This document shows positions 5,281 to 5,729 of a stretch of 5,729 nt of DNA, in pieces. The stretch's first letter is position 1. Each line of letters starts with the position of its first letter. The notes below the pieces were generated by a model. That model saw only the letters and a list, made by a program, of their open reading frames with translations, searched no databases and was not told the origin of the DNA. The translations under genes were made by a program, and so were the position numbers. Source of the stretch: an uncultured Bacilli bacterium (GTDB lineage: Bacteria; Bacillota_I; Bacilli_A; RF39; UBA660); contig CAKOYC010000075.1 in the NCBI GenBank assembly GCA_934130265.1, positions 1 to 5,729 of the forward strand. Direction: 5' to 3'.

Positions 5281-5729
5281 TCATCTCTTTCATTGCTTCT
5301 TTTCGTGAAAAACTTTGTTTTCCTCTCTTATCTAGTCCTAAAGCTTTTACTAAAATAGTATCTCCAACACTTACTACATCTTCACACTTATTGACACGAG
5401 CTGTATCTAATTGAGAGATGTGAACAAAACCTTCACAACCTGGCCATAATTCAATAACACAACCAAATTCTTCGACCTTTAGTACTTTAACAGAATAAAT
5501 CTTTCCTTGTTCAACTTCACGAGCAACATTTACAATCATCTCTTTAGTTTTATCAATAACATCTTTATCAGTATGATAAATAATTACTCTACCATCATCT
5601 TCTAAGTCTACTTTAACTGCTCCAATACTATTTACATCATTAACATTACTTGCTTCACAAATAATCTTCGTGATCATTTCTCCACCTTTACCGATAACGT
5701 CTCTTATCTTATTAGGAGAGATATAAAAT
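5267..5729 (-). CDS. pnp: Polyribonucleotide nucleotidyltransferase (PNPase), C-terminal part
   Basis: PNPase degrades RNA 3'-to-5' by phosphorolysis in the cytosol and takes part in mRNA decay. Only the RNA-binding C-terminus is in the window; the two RNase PH cores lie beyond the right edge. The frame is open to position 5729, where it reads FYISPNKIRDVIGKGGEMITKI, so the ATG at 5677 is internal and not a start. The KH domain shows its GxxG loop as GKGG, followed by VKVDLEDDGRVIIY. The S1 domain follows: GKIYSVKVLKVEEFGCVIEL, PGCEGFVHISQLD, VGDTILVKALGLDKRGKQSFSRK. The protein ends soon after S1 (KEAMKEMKQSK) without the long acidic tail seen in some species. This is a housekeeping gene that marks the chromosomal flank of the DGR region. 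Confidence 0.95.
   Translation of the reverse strand, partial: FYISPNKIRDVIGKGGEMITKIICEASNVNDVNSIGAVKVDLEDDGRVIIYHTDKDVIDKTKEMIVNVAREVEQGKIYSVKVLKVEEFGCVIELWPGCEGFVHISQLDTARVNKCEDVVSVGDTILVKALGLDKRGKQSFSRKEAMKEMKQSK

Noticed and set aside
5267..5677. A complete 136-residue S1-domain protein
   Set aside because: The frame continues upstream to the window edge with PNPase KH-domain sequence including GKGG, so the ATG at 5677 is internal to pnp.
1..5729. CRISPR array or tRNA/rRNA gene
   Set aside because: No regularly spaced direct repeats and no cloverleaf-like or rRNA-like stretch was seen. The short repeats near the TR are too few and unevenly spaced.

Overview
The window is AT-rich DNA from a low-GC Gram-positive-type bacterium. 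The strongly A/T-biased codons, compact genes, Shine-Dalgarno-led starts and a chromosomal pnp of Firmicutes type suggest an uncultured gut member of the Bacilli/Mollicutes-like clades. That placement is an inference from style, not from a marker tree. TGG is used for Trp and both TAA and TAG end genes, so the standard bacterial code fits.

The main content is a diversity-generating retroelement (DGR) at about 2184-5218. A 536-residue, membrane-targeted surface protein (minus strand, 3569-5179) carries a variable repeat (VR, 3640-3732) near its C-terminus. A matching template repeat (TR, 3250-3342, same strand) lies about 230 bp past its stop codon. The two 93-base copies align without gaps. 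Of the 37 adenines in the TR, 26 are replaced in the VR, against only 6 of the 56 other bases, which is the signature of adenine-specific mutagenic retrohoming. On the opposite strand, converging on the TR, lie the 3' two thirds of a DGR-type reverse transcriptase (2184-2816; motifs GLPIGNYSSQ and YMDD) and an overlapping 100-codon gene (2806-3108) that may be the MutS-like (MSL) type of DGR accessory protein. The RT has no usable start and lacks its N-terminal domains and the first catalytic aspartate. The cassette therefore looks cis-defective, or dependent on an RT elsewhere.

The 460-base gap 3109-3568 holds no convincing protein gene. It contains, in order, a terminator-like hairpin at the end of the accessory gene, two short repeats, the TR, a third short repeat, a 10-bp hairpin, and a GC-rich foldable element just after the target's stop codon.

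The flanks are ordinary chromosome plus one insertion relic. At the left, 1-548 (minus) is the 5' part of an IS605/IS1341-type tnpB with an in-frame TAG at codon 12. It is followed by a 259-base gap that holds its likely promoter, a clear terminator and a second hairpin. Then comes rlmD (808-1998, minus), an rRNA m5U methyltransferase. The 185 bases between rlmD and the RT remnant (1999-2183) hold only the rlmD ribosome-binding site and a weak candidate promoter. At the right edge is the 3' end of pnp (minus), ending in a terminator. A separate extended -10 promoter follows for the DGR target gene.
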